12,797 nt of DNA, taken from contig CAZOQG010000051.1 of NCBI GenBank assembly GCA_964582065.1, positions 1 through 12,797 of the forward strand, written 5' to 3'. The first letter of the stretch is position 1; each line of letters starts with the position of its first letter. The notes beneath the pieces are model-generated. The model did no database searches. It was not told where the DNA came from and saw only the letters and a list, made by a program, of their open reading frames with translations. This document shows, in pieces, positions 1-5,481 of this stretch. This stretch comes from JACNFS01 sp964582065 (lineage in GTDB: Bacteria; Chloroflexota; Dehalococcoidia; GIF9; UBA5629). Position numbers and translations under genes: made by a program.

Positions 1-2
1 TG

Positions 3-197
3 GGTATTTGGGGTTACAGTAAAAAGAAGGGTGATGTACCTCTTTATATCGGCATAGCCTTCGGGATTTTTGGTATCTCGCATCTTTTGACGCTTCTCGG
101 TTTGGCGGCAGGCTTGACTGCGTTTCTTATCGCAATCAGATTAATCGCCTATCTGCTAGTCGTGTTCGCTTTGTACAGGATATTGGCCAAGAAGTAG
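3..197 (+). CDS. C-terminal part of a small integral membrane protein (partial, enters from the left edge)
   Basis: An open frame runs from the window edge to a TAG at 195-197 and encodes at least 64 residues; the start lies outside the window. The visible part begins with a short charged loop (WGYSKKKGD). Two long hydrophobic stretches follow, roughly residues 13-35 and 37-60, which look like membrane helices, and the protein ends in a basic tail (LAKK). No catalytic motif is visible, so I do not recognise the family. It is the only convincing plus-strand gene here, converging on the minus-strand genes that end at 350. The composition (Leu, Ile, Gly, Ala) and the clean ending argue for a real gene rather than a chance frame. 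Confidence 0.6.
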   Translation, partial: GIWGYSKKKGDVPLYIGIAFGIFGISHLLTLLGLAAGLTAFLIAIRLIAYLLVVFALYRILAKK

Positions 198-349
198 CTG
201 AAATAGTCAACTAGAAATTGGGGATGGCTTCACCTGCAACAATACAGCGGAATGTGACCCGACAAAACGGACTACCGCACTACAGGGAGCTATCCCACAT
301 AGAGGATGGGCTCTTCGTTCAAGCTATATGTACCCCGGGTGTTCAGCCT

Positions 350-505
350 TTATTTCCTTCGTTTTAACTCGTCGAGTATAGCTAAGGCTCTGTCACGGGC
401 AGCCGTTATCAATTCCGAATCCGCCACCGAAGGATGTTCGTGACTCTCAACCAGGGTCCACCCCTTCTTCTGCAAGTTACCACCGGTGGGGTGCTGGGAT
501 GACAT
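350..505 (-). CDS. Hypothetical 51-residue protein, translationally coupled to the upstream DUF255 gene
   Basis: The ATG at 503-505 overlaps the TGA of the thioredoxin-domain gene by one base (TGATG), a classic coupling junction. GAGGGG lies four bases before the ATG, inside the end of the upstream gene. The product is 51 residues. The C-terminal half (SELITAARDRALAILDELKR) looks like an amphipathic helix rich in Ala, Arg, Leu and Glu, and the N-terminal half is polar with no clear motif. A longer version of the same frame would overlap the upstream gene heavily and is less likely. I do not recognise a family. It could be a small helical accessory protein made with its neighbour, or a chance frame; the junction is the main support. 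Confidence 0.4.
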   Translation of the reverse strand: MSSQHPTGGNLQKKGWTLVESHEHPSVADSELITAARDRALAILDELKRRK

Positions 506-2526
506 CAGTCCCCTCGCAGTTGGGCACCAAGTGAAGCTGGATCGGTAACCGGTGTGCGACAGATATAGCGCTGGCACACATAGACTGTTGGCTGGGTGTT
601 AATCATTTGCCTGTTCTCAAGCAGTTCCAGTCCTGACACCGGACTAGGGTCATTGGGGTCATAAGCAGCAACTACCTTATTGGGCAGCCATGTAGTACAC
701 AGAGTACGCAGCAATTCCGATGTTGCCGGATTATCTCTGGGGCCAATGATGACGATTTCTTTCGGAGCGGACAGGTAGAAGTCCAGGGCACAAAGCCAGT
801 TGCCGGAGCCAAAGGGATTTCGAGCCATGGACTCCTTCACCGACTGAAGCGACTGCATTGCTATCTGTTCAAATTGTTCGTCACGAGTCAGCCTGGCTAA
901 TTTGAGTAATACCACGGTAGCCGCTGAGGCGCCTGAAGGCAGTGCTCCGTCAGATGTGTCTCTAGGTCGGGTAAACAAATCCTCGTGCCTGTCACCGGTA
1001 TCGTAAAACACCTGCATGCCCTCGTCCCAGAACTGCTTAATCATAATGTTACCCAGTCTGATGGCTTGCCTGAGCCACTCTCCACCGAAGGTGGCCTGAT
1101 GCAGAGTCAGAAGCCCATCGATGACAAGGGCATAGTCCCGAAGATAGCCGTCTATCTTAGCCTGACCGTCTTTATAGGCATGACAGAGATATCCATCAAC
1201 AATCATCGAGTTTAGTAGAAATGAACCATTGGCTGTAGCAGCAGCCAAATAGTCCCGGCGGTCAAGGATACAAGCCGCTTCAGCCAGGCTAGCCAACATG
1301 AGCCCGTTCCAGGAAGCCAATACCTTTTCATCCCGGCCTGGCTTGACTCTCTGCTCTCGATTCTCTAGTAGAGATTCTTTGGCCTGCTCGATAATGCCTG
1401 GCGCTGCCGGTGCATGGTCACCGGCAACATGAAGAATATTCCGACCCTCGAAATTGCCCTCATCGGTAACGCCAAAATAGTGTATGACAAGCTGGCCGTC
1501 TTCCTTCCCCAAAACCCCAGCAAGCTCCTGCGGTGTCCACAGATAGTATTTCCCCTCAATACCCTCACTATCAGCATCCTGGGTGCTGTAAAAACCTCCC
1601 TGCAGGTCGGTCATCTCCCTGAGCACGTAATCCAAGGTCTCTTCAGCTATAGTTCGATATAGCCGCTTACCTGAAACCAGGTAGGCGTGTAGGTACACCT
1701 GGCTGAGCAGCGCATTATCGTACAGCATCTTCTCAAAATGTGGCACCAGCCAGTAGCTATCCGTAGCGTAGCGATGAAAACCGCCGCCTATCTGGTCATA
1801 GACTCCACCCTTAGCCATTTTTTCAAGAGTGAAATCCACCATTTTCAAAGCACTGGCATCTTGAGTTCGGCCGAAGTATTTCAGGAAAAATTCAAGCGCC
1901 AGCGGCTGGGGGAATTTGGGTGCTGTGCCAAAGCCACCGTTTTTCTCATCAAACGCCTGGCTAAGAGCCAGATAAGCTTGTCTGAGAATGTCATCTGCTA
2001 AGGGCTCTCCAGCAGTACCCCCCGCTACCTTAGAAGTCAATGCTGCCGCTATCTGTCCGGCTGCCTGTTCAATCTCGCTACGACGATTATGGTAGGCATC
2101 AGCAACAACCTCGAGAAGTCGAGGGAAGCCGGGCATGCCATGCCTATCTTCAGGTGGAAAGTAGGTGCCGCCAAAGAACGGTTTGCCTTCCGGTGTTAAG
2201 AATACAGTTAAAGGCCAGCCACCGCTGCCGGTCATAGCCTGCACCGCCTCCATATAGACAATATCAAGGTCAGGACGTTCTTCTCTGTCCACCTTGATAT
2301 TAATGAAATTCTGGCTCATTAAACGGGCGATTTCCTCATTTTCAAAGGACTCATGTGCCATGACATGGCACCAGTGACACGCTGAGTAGCCAATACTTAA
2401 CAATACAGGCCTGTCCTCAGTTCGGGCACGGCTGAAGGCTTCATCGCCCCACGGATACCAGTCTACCGGATTATCAGCGTGCTGCAGCAAATATGGGCTT
2501 GTTTCTCCAGCCAGGTGATTAGACAT
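505..2526 (-). CDS. Thioredoxin domain-containing protein, DUF255 / YyaL (SSP411, spermatogenesis-associated 20-like) family
   Basis: This 673-residue product has the full length usual for the family. The N-terminus has the hallmark NPVDWYPWG stretch (about residues 19-27) and then a thioredoxin-like fold with the redox motif SACHWCH (Cys50 and Cys53). GGWPLTVFLTPEGKPFFGGT, near residues 102-121, is another family signature. The rest (about 190-650) is the alpha/alpha toroid domain resembling six-hairpin glycosidases, with typical stretches such as GGFYSTQDADSEG and VLASWNGLM. A GGAG four bases before the ATG supports the start. The biochemical role of bacterial members is not well established; a redox or sugar-related function has been suggested from the domains. 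It appears to end normally and is coupled to the 51-residue ORF downstream. Confidence 0.93.
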   Translation of the reverse strand: MSNHLAGETSPYLLQHADNPVDWYPWGDEAFSRARTEDRPVLLSIGYSACHWCHVMAHESFENEEIARLMSQNFINIKVDREERPDLDIVYMEAVQAMTGSGGWPLTVFLTPEGKPFFGGTYFPPEDRHGMPGFPRLLEVVADAYHNRRSEIEQAAGQIAAALTSKVAGGTAGEPLADDILRQAYLALSQAFDEKNGGFGTAPKFPQPLALEFFLKYFGRTQDASALKMVDFTLEKMAKGGVYDQIGGGFHRYATDSYWLVPHFEKMLYDNALLSQVYLHAYLVSGKRLYRTIAEETLDYVLREMTDLQGGFYSTQDADSEGIEGKYYLWTPQELAGVLGKEDGQLVIHYFGVTDEGNFEGRNILHVAGDHAPAAPGIIEQAKESLLENREQRVKPGRDEKVLASWNGLMLASLAEAACILDRRDYLAAATANGSFLLNSMIVDGYLCHAYKDGQAKIDGYLRDYALVIDGLLTLHQATFGGEWLRQAIRLGNIMIKQFWDEGMQVFYDTGDRHEDLFTRPRDTSDGALPSGASAATVVLLKLARLTRDEQFEQIAMQSLQSVKESMARNPFGSGNWLCALDFYLSAPKEIVIIGPRDNPATSELLRTLCTTWLPNKVVAAYDPNDPSPVSGLELLENRQMINTQPTVYVCQRYICRTPVTDPASLGAQLRGD

Positions 2527-2647
2527 AAGTCTCCTTTTTTGGTGTCGGCTCTACAGCCGGTGGTGAGGAAGGTGGTATCTTCTGGCAGGATGGGCTGGAT
2601 ATAATGAACACAGCAGAGAAGACAATAAGTCCAGCTACCATAAGCAT
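2519..2647 (-). CDS. Possible 42-residue lipoprotein-like peptide, perhaps a remnant
   Basis: A 42-codon frame reads from an ATG at 2645-2647 to a TAA at 2519-2521, overlapping the first eight bases of the DUF255 gene. Its start is a hydrophobic stretch (MLMVAGLIVFSAVFIISS) followed by PSC, which resembles a lipoprotein signal peptide with the cysteine at residue 21. A proline-rich tail (PPSSPPAVEPTPKK) follows, as in the linkers after lipidated cysteines. No good ribosome binding site is seen, and the mature part would be only about 20 residues. It may therefore be the stub of a truncated lipoprotein gene or a leader-like ORF whose end overlaps the next start. An in-frame TGA lies just upstream. 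Confidence 0.3.
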   Translation of the reverse strand: MLMVAGLIVFSAVFIISSPSCQKIPPSSPPAVEPTPKKETYV

Positions 2648-2813
2648 CGCTATTCATGACCTGAAGCTTCGCTTAAGAGCTATCTGACCACATTTTTTCA
2701 TAAATATTGCTATTTACCCCGTACAGCAATGATTACTTCACTAATTTACACCTGCTTGTAAGCTATCCAGTGTGTTCGGCCGATGAACTTTCGGCTGACA
2801 ACTTGATGCCTTA

Positions 2814-3137
2814 CTACTTGATTTTCTTAAGCGCCACCGCGCAGGTTGTCCATTTGCCTCCTGCATCTGGCAGCCCAACGACGATGCCCCAAAGGTCATC
2901 ACTGCCGGCACGGACAAAATGCCACCAGTGGGTAAGCAAGGTGGGGATTCCCTTGGTCTTGAATGCTATCTCGTACGTACCAAATGTTTGCACCACCAGA
3001 CCGGGCCAGGTGGTTACGCCGCCCGGGGCTTCGGCAATATGAACAGAGGTCTCCTTCTTGTCCCAATCCATCTCCAGCTCTATATCCCATTCCTTATCCA
3101 CCCCCGGTAAATGCGCCCTGCCATGAAAAGTCTCCAT
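2814..3137 (-). CDS. Hypothetical protein, 107 residues, beta-rich, unrecognised family
   Basis: The frame starts with ATG preceded by AAGGAGGTG at a spacing of four to five bases, an almost perfect ribosome binding site, so I take it as real. The product has no signal peptide or membrane segment. It is rich in Trp, Gly, Thr and Val, with alternating patterns such as WDIELEMDW and GTYEIAFKTKG that suggest a small beta-sheet domain. The C-terminal part contains HWWHF near residues 70-74, and there is a single Cys at about residue 99. No known catalytic motif is visible and I cannot name a family. It stands alone between the membrane-protein pair upstream and the DUF255 gene downstream, with gaps on both sides of roughly 200 to 290 bases. 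Confidence 0.7.
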   Translation of the reverse strand: METFHGRAHLPGVDKEWDIELEMDWDKKETSVHIAEAPGGVTTWPGLVVQTFGTYEIAFKTKGIPTLLTHWWHFVRAGSDDLWGIVVGLPDAGGKWTTCAVALKKIK

Positions 3138-3229
3138 TCTGCACCTCCTTGTTTCGATCGGTTCCCTACTTAGTCTCCTTCACAGTCTCATAGCATATTT
3201 GGGAAACTACACACGATAGTGCCGCTCGG

Positions 3230-3403
3230 TCATACCTCTTCAGCTACTATAATGGCAACCGTGTCTCGACCCGCCATGTTTCCCTTGCGGCAGCGAAGAC
3301 ACCGGAAACCGCGAAGCATACTGCGAATCTCATTATTCTTCAGCGGGCGGTCCGGGTTCTCTGGTAAATGTGCAAGATGAGCAGGACGAGGAATGGCATC
3401 CAC
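3230..3403 (-). CDS. Possible small protein with a CxxC knuckle, overlapping the end of the membrane-protein gene
   Basis: A frame in a different register from the 78-residue membrane protein runs past that gene's stop to a TGA at 3230-3232. With a GTG start at 3401-3403 it encodes 57 residues; with an internal ATG at 3317-3319 it encodes 29. The non-overlapping part (about NNEIRSMLRGFRCLRCRKGN, then a Val/Ile-rich end) looks protein-like and holds a CLRC pair typical of zinc-binding or metal-binding knuckles. Neither start has a convincing ribosome binding site. It may be a small gene, the end of a decayed gene, or chance. I cannot assign a family. Confidence 0.3.
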   Translation of the reverse strand: MDAIPRPAHLAHLPENPDRPLKNNEIRSMLRGFRCLRCRKGNMAGRDTVAIIVAEEV

Positions 3404-3576
3404 AGAATGGTATGAATCTTAAAAGCCAGAAGTTTGGTTAATAATCCGAATGTCAGAGGTTCAACGATTCTGTACTCCGTCATACCAAAGCCGGTGATAA
3501 GGTAGGCCACTATCACCGCTATCAGCAACCAAACTACTGTTTGCCTGGCCAGGTGAGGTTTCAATACGTTTTTCAT
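3340..3576 (-). CDS. Small two-helix membrane protein, probable heme/electron-transfer partner of the Mo oxidoreductase
   Basis: The 78-residue product has two membrane helices, about residues 13-31 and 54-71, joined by a polar loop containing GFGMTEYRIVEP, and a basic C-terminal tail (RTRTAR). The second helix carries His55 and His69, fourteen residues apart, the kind of spacing seen for heme b ligands in membrane cytochromes. Its ATG overlaps the TGA of the upstream molybdopterin gene (ATGA), so the two are translationally coupled and probably work together. Membrane heme proteins paired with sulfite-oxidase-like enzymes are known (MsrQ with MsrP), but this one is far shorter than MsrQ. Heme binding is my inference from the two histidines and the partner; the family could not be named from sequence alone. 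Confidence 0.75.
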   Translation of the reverse strand: MKNVLKPHLARQTVVWLLIAVIVAYLITGFGMTEYRIVEPLTFGLLTKLLAFKIHTILWMPFLVLLILHIYQRTRTAR

Positions 3577-4256
3577 CTCTCAAAAAAGCCTTTGTCCAGA
3601 TCGCCACTGTTGGAATATCCTCTTTGCTCCCAATAACCTCTATATTCAATGTCGTCGGATAGCTCGATTTCCGTTACCCATTTTATCCACTTATATCCCC
3701 ACTTGCTCTCTGCTACCAGTTGAAAAGGGAAACCTCTCTCCGGGGGAAGAATAACATCGTTCATCTTGTAAGCCATTATTATGTCGCTGTTCATGACGTA
3801 ATCGATGGGGAAGGAAGTTGTGTAACCATCGTGGGCATGGAATATGACCACCCTGGCATCCGGTAAGGGGGCCGCTTCTGCCAGCAAGTCTCTAACGAGC
3901 AAGCCTTCCCAAAGAAGGGTCACACTCCACCCCTCCACACAATCCAGCGTTACGACTTTCTTATAGTTCTGATTATTATTGATAACTTCGTCATAAGTAT
4001 AGTCTTCAGGGTTCGTTACCAGCCCTGTAATTTTTAGCCTGTAACTTTCCGTATCTACGTGCTGCGGACCTTTTATGGAGTTCTCCCTGAAGTCATTTAT
4101 TGATGAAAGCTTTTCGCCTTCATAGTCTCTAACTTCTACCGGTTCCAGTTGGCTGGTTTCGTCCATATTTCTATCTACCCCACAGCCAGTTGCAACTATC
4201 AAAATCGCTGAAAGTACAATAGATAAAAGCATCACGCCGCCGACCTTTTTCCTCAT
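3573..4256 (-). CDS. Molybdopterin-dependent oxidoreductase, sulfite oxidase-type Mo-binding domain, predicted lipoprotein
   Basis: From the preferred start the product is 227 residues. The N-terminus has a basic stretch, a hydrophobic core and ATGC at residues 22-25, so it is predicted to be exported and lipid-anchored at Cys25. The rest matches the oxidoreductase molybdopterin-binding domain: YRLKITGLVTNPEDYTYDEV, then VVTLDCVEGW with the expected Mo-ligand cysteine at residue 106, then FHAHDGYTTSFP and PERGFPFQLVAESKWGYKW. It lacks the dimerisation domain of full sulfite oxidases, so it is a minimal single-domain form. An ATG two codons upstream (4262) sits too close to AGGAGG; the ATG at 4256 has a spacing of eight. 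The substrate is unknown; methionine sulfoxide or other S/N-oxides are possibilities. It overlaps the membrane partner gene by four bases. Confidence 0.88.
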   Translation of the reverse strand: MRKKVGGVMLLSIVLSAILIVATGCGVDRNMDETSQLEPVEVRDYEGEKLSSINDFRENSIKGPQHVDTESYRLKITGLVTNPEDYTYDEVINNNQNYKKVVTLDCVEGWSVTLLWEGLLVRDLLAEAAPLPDARVVIFHAHDGYTTSFPIDYVMNSDIIMAYKMNDVILPPERGFPFQLVAESKWGYKWIKWVTEIELSDDIEYRGYWEQRGYSNSGDLDKGFFER

Positions 4257-4282
4257 GACCATATCCTCCTGTCACTCAAATC

Positions 4283-4306
4283 CATGAGCTAGTTCCCCAG
4301 CTCATG
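4283..4306. promoter_or_regulatory. Perfect inverted repeat upstream of the Mo oxidoreductase gene, possible operator
   Basis: CATGAGCT at 4283-4290 and AGCTCATG at 4299-4306 form an exact 8-base inverted repeat with an 8-base spacer. It lies about 27 bases before the preferred start codon at 4256 and close to the AGGAGG site. No run of T follows on either strand, so a rho-independent terminator is unlikely. A repressor operator or an mRNA hairpin near the ribosome binding site are the simpler readings. Confidence 0.4.
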
Positions 4307-4366
4307 CATACACCCTAGCATCACAGTCGGCACGGTGTATGTGACTTTTATCTCAAAAGCAACCCT

Positions 4367-4447
4367 TCAAGAGATTTCTATCAGTATCCTGTCACCTTCG
4401 ACCTTCACACTGTATGTGACAATTGGTCTAGCTGCTCCGGCTGAGAC
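4367..4447 (-). pseudogene. Remnant of a Rieske-type gene 3' end
   Basis: In this frame the sequence reads VSAGAARPIVTYSVKVEGDR then ILIEIS and a TGA at 4367-4369. It aligns with the C-terminus of the intact Rieske protein encoded at 10390-10740 (KPLATYGVKVEGDRILIEI), and 39 bases are identical between the two places. No Rieske cysteine/histidine motif precedes it; instead the frame runs into the end of the CoA-binding gene, whose stop is at 4428-4430. It is best explained as the broken tail of a second Rieske gene, left by a duplication or recombination whose left part has been lost. Confidence 0.65.
4372..4410. repeat. 39-base exact direct repeat, copy 1 (in the Rieske remnant)
   Basis: Identical to 10392-10430 over 39 bases and in the same orientation. 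Beyond it, similarity falls to about 6 of 10 bases and then fades. It encodes VKVEGDRILIEI on the minus strand in both places. Confidence 0.95.
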
Positions 4448-4826
4448 GCAGATGCTCTTTGTACATACACTTGTTCATGACCACCAGCAGGCCTGCTTCT
4501 CTAGCTTTAGTTGCTGCTTCCTCATTGACAACCCCTTCCTGCATCCACATTACCTTAGCCCCGATTTTGATCGCCTCGTCAACAATAGGCATCACTTTGT
4601 CCGAACGTCGGAATGTGTCTACTATCTCCACTTGTTCAGGTATGGCGCTGAGGGTAGGATAGCAGGTCATACCCAATATTTGTCAGACACGAGGGTTAAC
4701 TGGAATTACGTGGTAACCGTGCTCAGCAAGATAGCGGACTACCCTGTGACTGGCCCGCTTTGAGTCAGGCGATGCTCCGACGATAGCCACGGTACGGTAT
4801 TCCTTCAATATCTTTGCTCCCAGCAC
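4428..4826 (-). pseudogene. CoA-binding-domain protein (YccU-like) interrupted by an in-frame TGA
   Basis: The frame from GTG at 4824-4826 to TAG at 4428-4430 would give 132 residues, the normal size for this Rossmann-fold family. The N-terminal half reads AKILKEYRTVAIVGASPDSK and then HGYHVIPVNPRV, including the nucleotide-binding glycine region. The C-terminal half has CYPTLSAIPE, IVDTFRRSDKV and MWMQEGVVNEEAA, all family signatures. Between them, codon 48 is TGA (4683-4685), exactly between NPRV and QILG where relatives carry an ordinary residue. No frameshift is needed. AGGTGA eight bases before the GTG supports that start. A single nonsense mutation is the simplest view. A selenocysteine codon is unlikely because no clear downstream hairpin is seen, and restart at the TTG at 4676 would give only a fragment. 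Confidence 0.8.
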
Positions 4827-4838
4827 GATGTAAATCAC

Positions 4839-4904
4839 CTATGAGTTAGTCGTCTCTTTAATTTCGCAGGCTACCTCAGGCGTCATTTTCCTGCAGGTTA
4901 CCAC
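4839..4904 (-). CDS. Possible very short cysteine-containing peptide between the PfpI and CoA-binding genes
   Basis: The frame reads protein-like: ACSVVTCRKMTPEVACEIKE, then TTNS and a TAG at 4839-4841. It is in the same register as the CoA-binding gene, which begins 12 bases after the TAG. The frame stays open to the left into the end of the PfpI gene but shows no strong start. The candidates are GTG at 4902-4904 (21 residues plus stop) or ATG at 4884-4886, which has AGGA close by. The cysteine spacing and charged helix-like tail suggest real coding ancestry. It may be a small protein or a leftover from a longer gene. Confidence 0.25.
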   Translation of the reverse strand: MVTCRKMTPEVACEIKETTNS

Positions 4905-4917
4905 ACTACATGCTAGC

Positions 4918-5442
4918 TCATCCCCCGAGAGCCTGGATTATTGCCTTATTGAATATCGGCAGGTCAGATGGCTTGCGCGATGTGATAAGATTCCCATCCT
5001 GAATCAAAGGTTCATCAACCCAGTTTGCGCCGGCGTTTACAAGGTCTACGGCTACCGAAGGCCAGGAGGTAACACGGCGTCCTCTCACAATATCCGCCGA
5101 GATGAGAAGCTGGGGGCCGTGACAAATAGCTGCCACAACCTTCCCCGAATCGTGTGCCTTCCTTACCAGTTCGACCATAGGCTGATGCAGGCGCATCTTG
5201 TCAGGCGCATAGCCACCGGGCACAATAACAGCATCGAAGTCCTCAGCGCTAACCTTATCGGCAGTAAAGTCAGCCTTAATTATTGCTTTGCCTCTCTTAC
5301 CCCGGTAGCTTGTCTGTGAGCCACTGCCAACAACTGTCACTTTGGCACCGGCATCTTTCATCGCCTTCAATGGTTCGGTAAGTTCAGAATCCTCAAAATC
5401 TTGCTCAACTAAGATAGCAACCCGCTTTCCTTCCAGTGACAT
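4918..5442 (-). CDS. DJ-1/PfpI family protein (type 1 glutamine amidotransferase-like)
   Basis: The 174-residue product has the usual length and layout of the PfpI/YhbO group. A first beta strand (KRVAILVEQDFEDSEL) carries the conserved acidic residue at about position 17. AVIVPGGYAPD follows near 71-81, and the nucleophile elbow AAICHGP puts the catalytic Cys at about 107 with His108. GNLITSRKPSDLP near the C-terminus is also typical. AAGGAGGTG precedes the ATG with good spacing. Relatives act as cysteine hydrolases, proteases or protein/nucleotide deglycases and are often stress-induced; which activity applies here cannot be read from sequence. It lies 39 bases after korB and probably belongs to that transcript. 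Confidence 0.9.
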   Translation of the reverse strand: MSLEGKRVAILVEQDFEDSELTEPLKAMKDAGAKVTVVGSGSQTSYRGKRGKAIIKADFTADKVSAEDFDAVIVPGGYAPDKMRLHQPMVELVRKAHDSGKVVAAICHGPQLLISADIVRGRRVTSWPSVAVDLVNAGANWVDEPLIQDGNLITSRKPSDLPIFNKAIIQALGG

Positions 5443-5481
5443 CTCGCACCTCCTTGCAACCCGGAATCATCCTTATCTGCC

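Noticed and set aside
198..349. Terminator or RNA gene between the converging genes
   Set aside because: Only a short imperfect stem (GAG..CCCA with TGGGCTC near 280-313) was found, with no T-run, and nothing folds like a tRNA.
2779..2795. GCCGA-N7-TCGGC stem after the 107-residue gene as a terminator
   Set aside because: The stem is only five bases long and no T-run follows on the minus strand.
2707..3042. 111-codon plus-strand ORF opposite the 107-residue gene
   Set aside because: No ribosome binding site or motif; the minus-strand frame has an excellent ribosome binding site.
4683..4730. TGA as a selenocysteine codon
   Set aside because: No obvious stem-loop follows the codon, the site is not a redox cysteine in the family, and no other selenoprotein sign is visible in the window.
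4335..4763. 142-codon plus-strand ORF across the CoA-binding gene and Rieske remnant
   Set aside because: It is antisense to sequence with clear family motifs on the minus strand and has no ribosome binding site or motif of its own.
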